41,775 nt of DNA from UBA9619 sp964630665 (GTDB lineage Bacteria > Pseudomonadota > Gammaproteobacteria > Arenicellales > UBA868), in the NCBI GenBank assembly GCA_964630665.1, contig CAZVVN010000026.1:1-41775 (forward strand), in the 5' to 3' direction. Position numbers and translations under genes: made by a program. Below the pieces are notes generated by a model. The model was not told the DNA's origin and did no database searches. It saw nothing but the letters and a program-made list of their open reading frames with translations. Numbering within the stretch: the stretch's first letter is position 1; each line of letters starts with the position of its first letter. This document shows positions 32,717 through 41,560 of this stretch, in pieces.

Positions 32717-33472
32717 GTGGCTGCCGTGAGTAATTCGACCACGCTTCTTTCCCTCGAGTCGCTGCACAAACGATTCGGCGACCTGGAAGTGCTGCGGGGC
32801 ATCGACCTGGGTGTTCACGAACAGGAGTTCGTCTTCATTATCGGTCCCTCGGGGTCGGGAAAGAGCACCTTACTGCGTTGCTGTAACCGCCTCGAGGAGC
32901 CCACCAGCGGGCGGATTGTCTTTGACGGTCAGGATATCCTGCACAAGGATGTGAATATCAACCAGGTACGGCAGCAGATTGGGATGGTTTTTCAGTCTTT
33001 TAACCTGTATCCGCACATGAGTGCGCTGGGAAACGTCTCCTTGGCACTGAAGAAAATGATGAAACTAAATAAGGCCCAGGCCGAGCAGCGTGGCATGGAG
33101 GCCCTGGAGGCCGTGGGGTTATCAGACAAGGCGCGCGCCTATCCCAACGAGCTATCCGGCGGTCAGCAGCAACGGGTTGCGATCGCACGAGCTGTAGCCC
33201 TTGAGCCTAAGCTGATGTTGTTCGACGAGCCGACCAGTGCACTCGACCCAGAGCTGGTTGGCAGTGTCCTGGAAGTAATGCGTTCGTTGCGCGACCAGGG
33301 GATGACGATGGTGGTGGTCAGCCACGAAATGGCGTTTGCCCGCGAAGCCGCCAACCGAGTCATCTTCATGGACGAAGGTGAGATCCTCGAACAAGGGAAA
33401 CCGGAGAAGCTTTTCGGTGCCCCTGAACACCGCCGAACGCGGGAATTTCTCAGCCGAATCTCCGGCCACTAG
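32717..33472 (+). CDS. Polar amino-acid ABC transporter ATPase
   Basis: A 251-residue ATPase of the GlnQ/HisP class. Walker A GPSGSGKST, Q-loop MVFQSFNLYPHMSALGNV, signature LSGGQQQRVAIARA, Walker B LMLFDEPTSALDPELV, H-switch VVSHEMAFA. All catalytic motifs are intact and the length is standard. There is no ATG near the start; GTG at 32717 or GTG at 32726 (three codons later) are the candidates, and the purine-rich upstream sequence suits either. It lies downstream of the hairpin and 17 bases before the first permease, and would energise uptake of the ligand captured by the upstream binding protein. Confidence 0.93.
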   Translation: MAAVSNSTTLLSLESLHKRFGDLEVLRGIDLGVHEQEFVFIIGPSGSGKSTLLRCCNRLEEPTSGRIVFDGQDILHKDVNINQVRQQIGMVFQSFNLYPHMSALGNVSLALKKMMKLNKAQAEQRGMEALEAVGLSDKARAYPNELSGGQQQRVAIARAVALEPKLMLFDEPTSALDPELVGSVLEVMRSLRDQGMTMVVVSHEMAFAREAANRVIFMDEGEILEQGKPEKLFGAPEHRRTREFLSRISGH

Positions 33473-33489
33473 GCTGCTGCAGAACCGCG

Positions 33490-34161
33490 GTGGAAACTTT
33501 CCTTCATAGTTTCTTTAACCGGGAAGTGCTTGTCGAGTATTTGCCGGCCATCGTGGCCGGTTTCTGGACGACGATCGGCCTCGGTGTGCTGATCGTTGCG
33601 AGCGGGCTGTCGTTCGGCATAGTGCTGGCCTTTATCCGCGCCCACCGGGTGAAACCTGTCAGCGCGGTGATCGTTGTTTTTGTGGATATTTTCAGGGCGA
33701 TCCCACCCCTGGTGTTGATGGTGCTTTTCTATTTTGCGCTGCCACTGGTCGGATTGGAGTTTTCCGGGTTTGTCTCGGCCTGGCTGTGCCTTAGCCTGGT
33801 CTTGGCCGCCTTTGCAGAGGAGATTTACTGGGCCGGGATTACTTCGGTGCCGAAAGGCCAATGGGAGGCGGCCCGCTCCACCGGGCTGAGTCATGTGACC
33901 ACGCTGGTTTTCGTGATCATCCCGCAGGCGGTACGGATGACCATTCCTCCACTTACCAACCGTACGATCACGATCACCAAGAATACGGCACTGGCATCGG
34001 TAGTCGCTGTAGAGGAGATGCTCAACGTGGCCCAGACTGCCCAGGCCTATAGCGCCAACACCTCTCCATTGACTCTGGCGGCCCTTGGCTACCTGCTGAT
34101 CTTTTTCCCGCTGACCCTGTTTACCCGCTGGGTTGAGCGCCGCTATGCCTGGAAGCACTGA
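33490..34161 (+). CDS. Polar amino-acid ABC transporter permease (first)
   Basis: A 223-residue membrane protein of the HisM/GlnP type. A first helix begins near residue 18 (YLPAIVAGFWTTIGLGVLIV), the family segment IFRAIPPLVLMVLFYFALP follows, and the EAA coupling loop is AARSTGLSHVTTLVFVIIP with QAVRMTIPPLTN. The start is GTG at 33490, 17 bases after the ATPase stop. It is expected to form a heterodimeric channel with the next gene, since the two share layout but differ in sequence. No unusual features. Confidence 0.92.
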   Translation: METFLHSFFNREVLVEYLPAIVAGFWTTIGLGVLIVASGLSFGIVLAFIRAHRVKPVSAVIVVFVDIFRAIPPLVLMVLFYFALPLVGLEFSGFVSAWLCLSLVLAAFAEEIYWAGITSVPKGQWEAARSTGLSHVTTLVFVIIPQAVRMTIPPLTNRTITITKNTALASVVAVEEMLNVAQTAQAYSANTSPLTLAALGYLLIFFPLTLFTRWVERRYAWKH

Positions 34162-34170
34162 GGACGTATC

Positions 34171-34854
34171 ATGGAATCCAACCTCGACGTGCTGATCTTC
34201 AACTTCTTCAATTTGGAGATCCTGATTTCCTCTTTGCCTTTCTTGTGGCGTGGGCTCAAGATGACACTGCTGTTGACCCTGATTGCAGTGCCGTTGGGTA
34301 TCTTCGCGGGCTTGATGGTTGCCACCACGTGCAGTTTGGGAAAGCGCTGGGTGAATTTCTGGCTGGTCCTGTATGTCGATTTTTTCCGCGCTATCCCGCC
34401 GTTGGTACTGCTCATCGTGGTCTACTATGGCGCACCAATGCTGGGTGCCGACATGCCGGTATTGGCCGCGGTTGCGCTTTCCTTTACCTTCAACACTTCG
34501 GCCTACTACGGTGAGATTTTCCGAGCCGGCATCGAGAGTATTCCGCGGGGTCAGATGGAGGCGGCTCGCTCGACTGGCCTGACACGACTGCAGGCGACCA
34601 TTTACGTGATCATTCCACAGGCAACCCGAAACGTTCTGCCGGACCTTGTCAGCAACACGGTAGAGGTGGTCAAGTTCACCTCTATCGCCAGTGTTGTGGC
34701 GCTGCCGGAACTGCTGCGTATGGCCCGGGTTGTGCAAGGGTTGACCTTCAACCCAACACCTCTGGTGGCGGCTGCGGTGATTTATCTGCTGCTGCTGTGG
34801 CCGGTGGTTCGGCTGCTCAGCCGGCTCGAGCATGGGCTGGCTGCCAGACGCTGA
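34171..34854 (+). CDS. Polar amino-acid ABC transporter permease (second)
   Basis: A 227-residue permease, sister of the preceding gene. It has a helix near residues 20-45 (LPFLWRGLKMTLLLTLIAV), DFFRAIPPLVLLIVVYYGAP, and an EAA loop AARSTGLTRLQATIYVIIP with QATRNVLPDLVSN, plus the FNTSAYYGEIFRAGI segment that is classic for HisM/GlnP permeases. The ATG at 34171 comes nine bases after the first permease stop. It completes the importer (binding protein, ATPase, two permeases). The MmgE/PrpD-family gene starts 77 bases further on. Confidence 0.92.
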   Translation: MESNLDVLIFNFFNLEILISSLPFLWRGLKMTLLLTLIAVPLGIFAGLMVATTCSLGKRWVNFWLVLYVDFFRAIPPLVLLIVVYYGAPMLGADMPVLAAVALSFTFNTSAYYGEIFRAGIESIPRGQMEAARSTGLTRLQATIYVIIPQATRNVLPDLVSNTVEVVKFTSIASVVALPELLRMARVVQGLTFNPTPLVAAAVIYLLLLWPVVRLLSRLEHGLAARR

Positions 34855-34931
34855 CGGGGCCGGCTCGGTGGCAGGCAGCGAGCCTCTTCTGGAAATATTC
34901 CCTTGAAAGATTCAAGAACCGGAGCGCGCAA

Positions 34932-36281
34932 ATGACCGACCACCTGGAAGAACTCTGCAGGTTTCTTTCCCGAACGACTTTCGAGGACCTGCCTGATGAG
35001 GTCGTGCAGCGGGGGCACCAGGTTACCGCGGATACCATCGCCGCAATTGTCGGTGGCTCTGCCGAACCGGAAGTTGTGGCGCTGACCAAGTCACTGGCAA
35101 CAGGGTCAGTCGGGATGGCCACGGTACTCGGGCCGGGGCAGAAGGTGCAAACTGCGACAGCGGCTTTCCTCAATGGGACTGCAGGGACCTTTCTTGAGAT
35201 GGATGAGGGCAATCAGTTCTGCCAGGGTCATCCCTCGATCCATGTGCTGCCAGCAGCACTGGCCTTTGCAGAAAGTCACGGGCTGGCCGGGGAGCAGCTT
35301 CTGCTTGCGCTGACTCTCGGCTACGAGGTGGCGGCACGAATCGGTATCGGTGCCACGATCCGAAAGTCCATGCATCCGCACGGTACCTGGGGTACGGTAG
35401 GCGGTGCGGTGGCGGTCGCCAAGCTGGCAGGGGCTTGCTCATCAGAATTCCGAGAGACGATAAACGTCGCGTCCACCCTCGGACTGGGCACCAGTCGCCA
35501 GACGATGCTTCAGGGGGGAACTGTGCGCAACAGTTTTGCCGGCGTCTCCGGGCAGATGTCCGTGATGGCCTGGGACATGGTCAAGGCCGGATTCAATGGT
35601 GAGCGCGATGGCCTGGCGACAATCTGGGGATCGGTGCTATCTGAGTACTGGGATCCGGCTGCACTGACTGAGGATCTAGGCACGCGCTGGGAGATCGCAC
35701 GAAACTACTTCAAGCGACATTCGTGTTGCCGTTATAACCATGGTGCACTGGATGTGCTGACCAAGATCTGTGCCGACACACCCTTCGCGATCAGCGAGAT
35801 CGATAAGATCCGGGTAGAGACTTATTCGCTGGCCGCGCAGTTGAACGACCGCTCGCCCCGCAACACCTTGGCGGCGAAATTTTCGGTGCCGTTCGCTGTT
35901 GCATCGACTCTGGTGAACGGTAATTCCGGCCTCGCGAGTTTCACCTGGGAAGCGATTGGTCGGGAGGAGATCATGGCCCTGGCTGCCAGAGTGGAAGTGG
36001 TCGAAGACCAGGCACTCACGGAGATGGTGCCTGACTATCGACCGGCCCGGGTCAGAATCACTCTCAAAGATGGGCGGGTCCTTGAGGGATTCACACGGAC
36101 TAACCGTGGCGACTCCGAAGACCCGTACACCCAGGAGGTGCTGACCGAGAAGTTTTTTGAGCTGACGACCCGAGTCTGGCCTTATGATCAAGCCGAAAAG
36201 GTCTTTGCTGCAGCGATGAAGGTCGAACGCCTGAGTGACGTTGAAACGCTGACCGGTACGGTCAGCGCTGCCCATCCATGA
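34932..36281 (+). CDS. MmgE/PrpD-family protein
   Basis: A 449-residue protein of the MmgE/PrpD family, which includes 2-methylcitrate dehydratase, cis-aconitate decarboxylase and iminodisuccinate epimerase. Family features: LEELCRFLSRTTFEDLPDEVV at the start, an active-site-region GTFLEMDEGN and GHPSIHVLPAALA (replacing the common DFDDT-HP-S), SMHPHGTWGTVGGAVAVAKL, and KRHSCCRYNHGALDVL. The ATG at 34932 (GGAG eight bases before) begins the conserved N-terminus; the open frame extends to 34797 inside the permease but is not needed. The next gene starts in its stop codon (ATGA). The substrate is probably a dicarboxylic or amino-dicarboxylic acid, an inference from family and the upstream importer. 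Confidence 0.88.
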   Translation: MTDHLEELCRFLSRTTFEDLPDEVVQRGHQVTADTIAAIVGGSAEPEVVALTKSLATGSVGMATVLGPGQKVQTATAAFLNGTAGTFLEMDEGNQFCQGHPSIHVLPAALAFAESHGLAGEQLLLALTLGYEVAARIGIGATIRKSMHPHGTWGTVGGAVAVAKLAGACSSEFRETINVASTLGLGTSRQTMLQGGTVRNSFAGVSGQMSVMAWDMVKAGFNGERDGLATIWGSVLSEYWDPAALTEDLGTRWEIARNYFKRHSCCRYNHGALDVLTKICADTPFAISEIDKIRVETYSLAAQLNDRSPRNTLAAKFSVPFAVASTLVNGNSGLASFTWEAIGREEIMALAARVEVVEDQALTEMVPDYRPARVRITLKDGRVLEGFTRTNRGDSEDPYTQEVLTEKFFELTTRVWPYDQAEKVFAAAMKVERLSDVETLTGTVSAAHP

Positions 36282-37714
36282 GCGAAAACAGCACGGCCCA
36301 GGTTGAGGTTCTGTACAAAACTCACGCTGAGTTCCCGGTCACCGTACCGGTGGTCATTGTCGGTGCTGGTGCTTGTGGAATGATCGCAGCGCTCGCCGTC
36401 CACGACGCAGGTGGTGAGGTCCTGGTCCTTGAACGGGACGCCGAACCCAGCGGGTCTACTGCCCTGTCCAGTGGCTTTATTCCGGCCTGTGCAACCCGCT
36501 GGCAGGCAGAGGCCGGGATCAGTGATTCGGTCGAACTGATGGTCGGCGATATCCTGCGCAAGGCCAAAGATCTGACCGACCGGGCTTATGTTGAAGTGCT
36601 GTGCCGTGAGTCCGGCCGGGTCCTCGAGTGGCTGAGCGACGGCCATGGGCTGGAATTCACCCTGCTGAGGGGATTTACTTATCCCGGGCATTCGGTGCTG
36701 CGAATGCATGCGGTTCCGGCGCGTACCGGAAAAGCTCTGATCGATGGACTGTCATCGGCTGTGGCCGATGCCGGGATCGATATCGTCACGAACGCGACGG
36801 TCGAACGTCTTTTTGCTTTGCCGGGGGGCAGGATTACGGGGGTTGAGGTGACCCGGCCAGACGGAACCCGTGAAAGCGTTGGCTGCAATGCGCTGGTTCT
36901 TGCCTGTAACGGATTTGGAGGTAACCCGGAACTGGTCCGGGAACTGATACCCGAGATGGCCGACGCGCTGTATTTCGGCCACCGCGGCAATCAGGGGCAG
37001 GCCGTTGCCTGGGGCAGGGCATTGGGTGCCCGCCTGGGTGACTTGGGTGCCTACCAGGGACACGGCTCGGTGGCTACACCGCACGGGGTCCTGATTACCT
37101 GGGCGATCATGATGGAAGGGGGCATCCAGTTGAACGGTCACGGAGATCGTTTTTCAAATGAGCATCAGGGTTATTCCGAGCAGGCTGTTGCAGTGCTCGA
37201 CCAGCCTGGCCAGGTGGCATGGAACGTGTTTGATGAACGTCTGCACCAACTGGGGCTTGAGTTCGAGGATTATCGTCAGGCTGACGCCGCCGGCGCGATC
37301 AAAACTGTGGCCGATCCGCAGACACTCGCCGATATGATTGGCACGCCAGCTGAGCAGATCGAGACCACGCTATCCCGCTGCAGGGCGTATTCTGCAGGGG
37401 ATGCTCAGGACCCCTATGGTCGAGACTTCTGTAATCACCCCCAGCTCGAACCACCGTATCGTGTGGTCAAGGTCACCGGTGCACTGTTTCATACACAGGG
37501 CGGGCTGTGCATCGATTCAGACGCGACCGTATTGCACCGTGATGGCGGGCGATTCGACAATCTGTTCGCAGGCGGTGGTGCAGCCAGGGGTGTTTCGGGT
37601 CCTGCGGTCTGGGGTTATCTGTCAGGAAACGGCCTCCTGAGCGCCGTGACATTGGGCCGCATCGCCGGGATGAGCGCTGCACGGGCAAGTCGCGCGAGTA
37701 AGCAGGTCAGTTAA
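36278..37714 (+). CDS. FAD-dependent oxidoreductase, fumarate-reductase flavoprotein-like
   Basis: A 478-residue flavoprotein of the FAD_binding_2 group (fumarate reductase, 3-ketosteroid dehydrogenase, aspartate oxidase). The dinucleotide fold GAGACG is at 29-34 with the ribose-binding Glu in LVLERDAEPSGSTALSSG (residues 50-66). Near the C-terminus GALFHTQGGLCID and LFAGGGAARGVSGPAVWGYLSGNGLLSAVTLGR complete the FAD site. There is no signal peptide, and no cytochrome or quinone-binding subunit adjoins. It overlaps the MmgE/PrpD gene by four bases, indicating coupled synthesis and probably consecutive reactions, such as forming or saturating a C=C bond. The reading ends with an eight-base tail-to-tail overlap with the CobW-type gene. 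Confidence 0.88.
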   Translation: MSENSTAQVEVLYKTHAEFPVTVPVVIVGAGACGMIAALAVHDAGGEVLVLERDAEPSGSTALSSGFIPACATRWQAEAGISDSVELMVGDILRKAKDLTDRAYVEVLCRESGRVLEWLSDGHGLEFTLLRGFTYPGHSVLRMHAVPARTGKALIDGLSSAVADAGIDIVTNATVERLFALPGGRITGVEVTRPDGTRESVGCNALVLACNGFGGNPELVRELIPEMADALYFGHRGNQGQAVAWGRALGARLGDLGAYQGHGSVATPHGVLITWAIMMEGGIQLNGHGDRFSNEHQGYSEQAVAVLDQPGQVAWNVFDERLHQLGLEFEDYRQADAAGAIKTVADPQTLADMIGTPAEQIETTLSRCRAYSAGDAQDPYGRDFCNHPQLEPPYRVVKVTGALFHTQGGLCIDSDATVLHRDGGRFDNLFAGGGAARGVSGPAVWGYLSGNGLLSAVTLGRIAGMSAARASRASKQVS

Positions 37715-38684
37715 GGCACTGAAAAGGACCGGTGATCGTTGGGTCGGTGTCGCAAGGCATCGCGCGGGTTCCGATCAGGACCACAGCTGATTCGCCGACT
37801 GGGCCGCCGTTTGCAGGTTCCAGGCCTGACGATCGGCCAACTTTTTGCCACAGCCAGGATCGATCAGGGGCATCGGAGAAGACGACAAAGCCTTTACCCC
37901 GCAGTACGCTTGGTGGCAGCGACTCAGCCCAGGCATCAAAAAGGCTTCGGTCGAGCGCTTGGCAGTGTCGCAGAACGCAGCTTCGGAACTGCTCATGGTC
38001 AGGGTTGTTCGCGCTGCTTTGATGATCCCCGTCGGTTTTCTGCGAGGTATTGTTTTTTGTCCTGGAGCCGGATTGAAGTTCGATACCGCCCAGCAGTATC
38101 GCAGGATCCAGGCTCTTATGATCACAGGTCACTGTCGGGCAGTCAGAATTGATCTGCGCCAGGGTCAGCATGACATCCTTCAGTGTCTCACGATCAGCTA
38201 GACCGGTTTTGTTGATGACAAGGATATCGGCCTCCTTGAGTTGGGTGACTACGGCATCCTCGATCAGAGAGTCCTCCAGTTGGGAAAGAAGTTGCGATGC
38301 GTCGACAAGTACGATGGATCCGTTGGGAATCAGCCCGGGGTCCAGCTTCGCTATATCCATGATTCGGCGGGGATTGGACACACCGCTGGCTTCAACAACC
38401 AGTTGATCGAACTGGTCGGCTCGATCCATGACTGTGCTCAGTGCACTGATGAAGCCCCCAGCCATACTGCAGCACATGCAGCCGTTGGCCAGGGAGATGG
38501 TTTCTCCATCGTGGCGGGTGACCAGGCGCTGATCGATGTTTAGCTCGCCGAAGTCATTGATCAGCACAGCGAAACGGGTGCCGCCCGTGTTTTCCAGTAG
38601 ATGGTTGAGCATCGTCGTTTTGCCGGCGCCGAGAAATCCGCCGATGACGGTGAATGGCAGGGCTGAGACGGCGGAAGCTTTCAC
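37707..38684 (-). CDS. CobW/G3E-family GTPase (metallochaperone-like)
   Basis: A 325-residue G3E GTPase. Walker A GGFLGAGKTT is at 15-24; the family's metal motif CMCC (69-72) is complete; VVEASGVSNP replaces the more common VETSG-A-P. The guanine-specificity motif is NKTG (158-161) rather than NKxD. A C-terminal CobW_C-like domain follows, preceded by a polar Ser/Asn/Lys-rich insert at about 205-232. Such proteins deliver or sense metals (zinc, cobalt). The start is GTG at 38682-38684. It follows the amidohydrolase after seven bases, so the pair is co-transcribed. Supplying metal to that enzyme is a reasonable inference. Its 3' end overlaps the convergent FAD oxidoreductase by eight bases. 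Confidence 0.88.
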   Translation of the reverse strand: MKASAVSALPFTVIGGFLGAGKTTMLNHLLENTGGTRFAVLINDFGELNIDQRLVTRHDGETISLANGCMCCSMAGGFISALSTVMDRADQFDQLVVEASGVSNPRRIMDIAKLDPGLIPNGSIVLVDASQLLSQLEDSLIEDAVVTQLKEADILVINKTGLADRETLKDVMLTLAQINSDCPTVTCDHKSLDPAILLGGIELQSGSRTKNNTSQKTDGDHQSSANNPDHEQFRSCVLRHCQALDRSLFDAWAESLPPSVLRGKGFVVFSDAPDRSWLWQKVGRSSGLEPANGGPVGESAVVLIGTRAMPCDTDPTITGPFQCLN

Positions 38685-38691
38685 CGCCTAG

Positions 38692-40341
38692 TCAGGCCTC
38701 GCTGCCGGCTGCAGGGCGTGCGATACCGTCGACGACTGTGCCCCAGACCGGCACATCCTTGAGGTTTTCCGGAGATGTTTCTGCCGGGTCCTGCTCAAGA
38801 ATGGTGAAGTCGGCAAATTTACCAGGTTCGATGCTGCCAACGAGATGATCCAGGTGCAGAGTGTATGCCGCGCCCAGCGTTATTGCTCGCAGCGCGTCGT
38901 CGACCCCGATTCGTTCGTTCGGGCCGAGTGTCCGTCCGCTTGCCGTCTGGCGATTGACCGCACACCAGGCGGTAAATAACGGGTCCAGTGGTGTGACCGG
39001 AGCATCGGAGTGAATCGTAAACGGCACGCCGCTGTGTTTGGCCGTGGCACAGGCATCCATCCGGGTGGCCCGATCCGGGCCCATGGTCAGCGCGAAGTGC
39101 TGATCACCCCAGTAATAAATGTGGTTAGCGAACAGGTTTGAACAGATACCGAGTTTCGCCATTCGCCGGAACTGTGATTCATCTGCCATCTGGCAGTGGG
39201 TCAGGGTATGCCGATGATCCGGGCGCGGTGTTTTGTGGAGGGCTTTTTCGATGGCATCGATCATCAGTTCCGATGCTTCATCGCCATTGGTGTGCATGTG
39301 CATCTGGATACCAGCTGCGTGATAGGCATCGACCATCTGGGTTAGGGTCTGTGGGGGCAGGTTCCAGATACCGTTGGGTCTACCGTTGAAATAGCCCGGC
39401 CATTTCAGTCGGCCAGTGAAACCCTGAATGGAACCATCCGTCATGATCTTGCACAGGCCAAAGAACAGCTTGTCGTTATTGTGATCTTTCAGCTGTCTTA
39501 CCCGCCCGGGTCCTTCGCCTACAGACAGTGTGAGTGCAGCGGCAGCCGGCACCAGTCGCAGCGGATAATTCTCATTCGAGGTCGCCTCGATGTAGGCTTC
39601 AACGTTCTTGTCACCCACCTGGGCATGCAGGTCTGTCGCGGTGGTGACCCCGACATTGGTCGCGACGCGGGCAAAAGACCGGAGATCTTCGGCATCGATT
39701 CCGTCGAAGCGTCTCACTTCGGTAACCCGGTAGGCCATGTACTGAGCCGCCATTTCACCCAGCTCACCGGTCGGGTGGCCATCGGCATCCTTCATGACAC
39801 CTTCTATATCGGTGTTCGCATCGATGCCGGCCAGCTCAAGCACCTTGCGGTTGACGTTCAGCAAGTGCCCGTTGGAGTGCTGGACCAGGATACGGCGGTC
39901 CCGGGAGACCTGATCCAGATGCGCGACTGTCATGCGAATACCGTCGCTGAAATAGATCGGGTCGAATCCCCAGGCGACCAGGGTCTGTTCGGGGTCTTCC
40001 AGGGTGGCTTCTATTTCCTGGAGGCGTTTCAGCACCTCATCGAGACTCTTGATCCCAGGCCACACCCGGCCATCAGGATCGCGTCGCTCAAAAAATCCGA
40101 GGTAAGTGTACTTCCAGGCCGCACCCGTCATGGCATGACAATGAGCCTCGACAAAACCCGGCAGCAACACCTTGTCTGCAAAGCGGTCGTCAAGGACATA
40201 GTCGCCCCAGCCGGCGAGATCTTCCAGCGTTCCGACGCCTAGTATTCGCCCGTCTCTGATGGCAACATGGCTCGCAACCGGTTGATATGCGTTCATTGTC
40301 CGGATCTTGTGGGCCTGAAAAATCGTAATCGGCTGCGCCAT
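38692..40341 (-). CDS. Amidohydrolase family protein, YtcJ type
   Basis: A 549-residue metal-dependent hydrolase of the amidohydrolase-3/YtcJ group. The metal motif H67-C-H69 is in PGFVEAHCHAM. Later come ATDLHAQVG, HMHTNGDEASELM and the catalytic-Asp region HSDAPVTPLDP, then the closing GSIEPGKFADFTILEQDP beta-domain. The N-terminal 60 residues form the usual composite beta-sandwich. It has no signal peptide. Relatives cleave N-substituted formamides or other amides and cyclic imides; the substrate is unknown. The ATG at 40339-40341 has GAGG eight bases upstream. The CobW-type gene follows after seven bases, suggesting linked metal supply. Confidence 0.9.
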   Translation of the reverse strand: MAQPITIFQAHKIRTMNAYQPVASHVAIRDGRILGVGTLEDLAGWGDYVLDDRFADKVLLPGFVEAHCHAMTGAAWKYTYLGFFERRDPDGRVWPGIKSLDEVLKRLQEIEATLEDPEQTLVAWGFDPIYFSDGIRMTVAHLDQVSRDRRILVQHSNGHLLNVNRKVLELAGIDANTDIEGVMKDADGHPTGELGEMAAQYMAYRVTEVRRFDGIDAEDLRSFARVATNVGVTTATDLHAQVGDKNVEAYIEATSNENYPLRLVPAAAALTLSVGEGPGRVRQLKDHNNDKLFFGLCKIMTDGSIQGFTGRLKWPGYFNGRPNGIWNLPPQTLTQMVDAYHAAGIQMHMHTNGDEASELMIDAIEKALHKTPRPDHRHTLTHCQMADESQFRRMAKLGICSNLFANHIYYWGDQHFALTMGPDRATRMDACATAKHSGVPFTIHSDAPVTPLDPLFTAWCAVNRQTASGRTLGPNERIGVDDALRAITLGAAYTLHLDHLVGSIEPGKFADFTILEQDPAETSPENLKDVPVWGTVVDGIARPAAGSEA

Positions 40342-40446
40342 GGTGAGTGCCTCAGATGAAATTGTCTCGAATGTGGGTTCGTCTGCTGGATCCGGGCAGC
40401 GGCTGGGTAAAGTCGCTTATCGGGGACGCGGGTGATGAAGAGAATT
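40342..40446 (-). other. Intergenic spacer before amidohydrolase gene
   Basis: A 105-base gap lies between the AcoX-like stop and the amidohydrolase start on the minus strand. It holds the GAGG ribosome-binding site of the latter. No clear terminator hairpin or promoter was seen, so transcription may run through. Confidence 0.35.
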
Positions 40447-41502
40447 CTAATCGATGGTCCGGAGCCGCTCCAAAAATCCCTGTTGGCCGAGAATTCTCAT
40501 GGTGCCGGGAACATCCACGCTGCGTGGGCCTGACCGGTCCAGGGTAATTTCGACACGGTCGCCGTCAAAGAGTTCGATTTCCCGCTCACCGTCAAACGCA
40601 AGAGTACCGGCCTGTGCGGTCCGTGAGCATCGCTCACCCAGATTGATTCTTCGATAGTTCTTAATGCCGACCGGGCTGATAAGGCCAGGTGCAATTGGCG
40701 CGTTCAAGTGCCGGTCGGTTACCGGCAGGTTCCCAAGTTCAATTGCGAGGCCTGCGTCTTCACTGCGCGAGGTCGGACAGAGCAGACTGCCAATCGAGGA
40801 AAGGCCTATGGTCCCGGGCTCAGCAAACGCGAGGTAAAGCTCGTGCAGCGCTTCAGGCCGCCACAGGGCTCGTGTTCCTGTGTAGGTTTCCCCGGTCAGG
40901 CACACATCGACCAGGGCAGGGATTTCAGCTTGCCCGTTCACGTTGACGCAGAGCCGTTTGTTGGTCAGGCATACGTCGTCAGGTGCGACCAGTCCACCGG
41001 CCACGGCGCCACTGGCAAGACCTGCCAGAGTGGCCTCCGGGAGTTGGGGGAACGCATTGTTGGTGCCGGTGGACAGGCAGACCAGCGGGGTCTGCCTGCA
41101 TTCGTGGGCCACCAGGCGGTGGGTACCGTCGCCGCCGAGGACGACTATCGTGCCAACACCCGATTCGTACATTAGTCGTGTGGCGATCAGCGTGTCGATG
41201 GGTCTGCCCTGAATAGGCATCTCGAGGAAGGTCAGCTTTGGCCACGCTGTGCCGGAACTTGGCGTCTGCCGTTCGACAGCCCGCTCCAGTCCGGTCGCGA
41301 TGCCGTCTCGATCGTACATCATCAGCACCTGGCCGATACCGGCGGCTGCGAGGCCGGACATGACTCGTTGGATGATGGCACAGCGTTCGGATACCGGAAC
41401 GTTGGATGCTCCGGACACCAGGCGGCGAACGTCCCTGGCTGCTCGGGGGTTGGCTATGATGCCAACGCTGGCCTGCCCGGGTGTTGTGGTTGCCTCGGAC
41501 AC
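40447..41502 (-). CDS. AcoX/NAD-kinase-like protein
   Basis: A 351-residue protein of the ATP-NAD/AcoX kinase family. It begins with VGIIANPRAARDVRRLV, typical of AcoX-like proteins. The nucleotide-binding motif GGDGT is at 123-127 in VVLGGDGTHRLVA, and STGTNNAFP provides the second conserved loop. The C-terminal half is a beta-sandwich-like region ending ITLDRSGPRSVDVPGTMRIL. Members occur in acetoin operons and other catabolic clusters without an established reaction; some of the superfamily phosphorylate NAD. The start appears to be GTG at 41500-41502, without a clear ribosome-binding site. It lies 58 bases downstream of the thioesterase-like gene and 105 bases upstream of the amidohydrolase, all on the minus strand. 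Confidence 0.83.
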   Translation of the reverse strand: MSEATTTPGQASVGIIANPRAARDVRRLVSGASNVPVSERCAIIQRVMSGLAAAGIGQVLMMYDRDGIATGLERAVERQTPSSGTAWPKLTFLEMPIQGRPIDTLIATRLMYESGVGTIVVLGGDGTHRLVAHECRQTPLVCLSTGTNNAFPQLPEATLAGLASGAVAGGLVAPDDVCLTNKRLCVNVNGQAEIPALVDVCLTGETYTGTRALWRPEALHELYLAFAEPGTIGLSSIGSLLCPTSRSEDAGLAIELGNLPVTDRHLNAPIAPGLISPVGIKNYRRINLGERCSRTAQAGTLAFDGEREIELFDGDRVEITLDRSGPRSVDVPGTMRILGQQGFLERLRTID

Positions 41503-41560
41503 AGGAAGAGATTAGCTGCCGAGGGACTTTAGATCCTGCAAAATGGCCCGTGGCCGGGAG

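Noticed and set aside
33469..34833. A 454-residue minus-strand open frame opposite the two amino-acid permease genes
   Set aside because: It is Gln/His/Arg-rich without domains, and both permeases on the plus strand have full family motifs. It is an antisense artefact of high-GC codon use.
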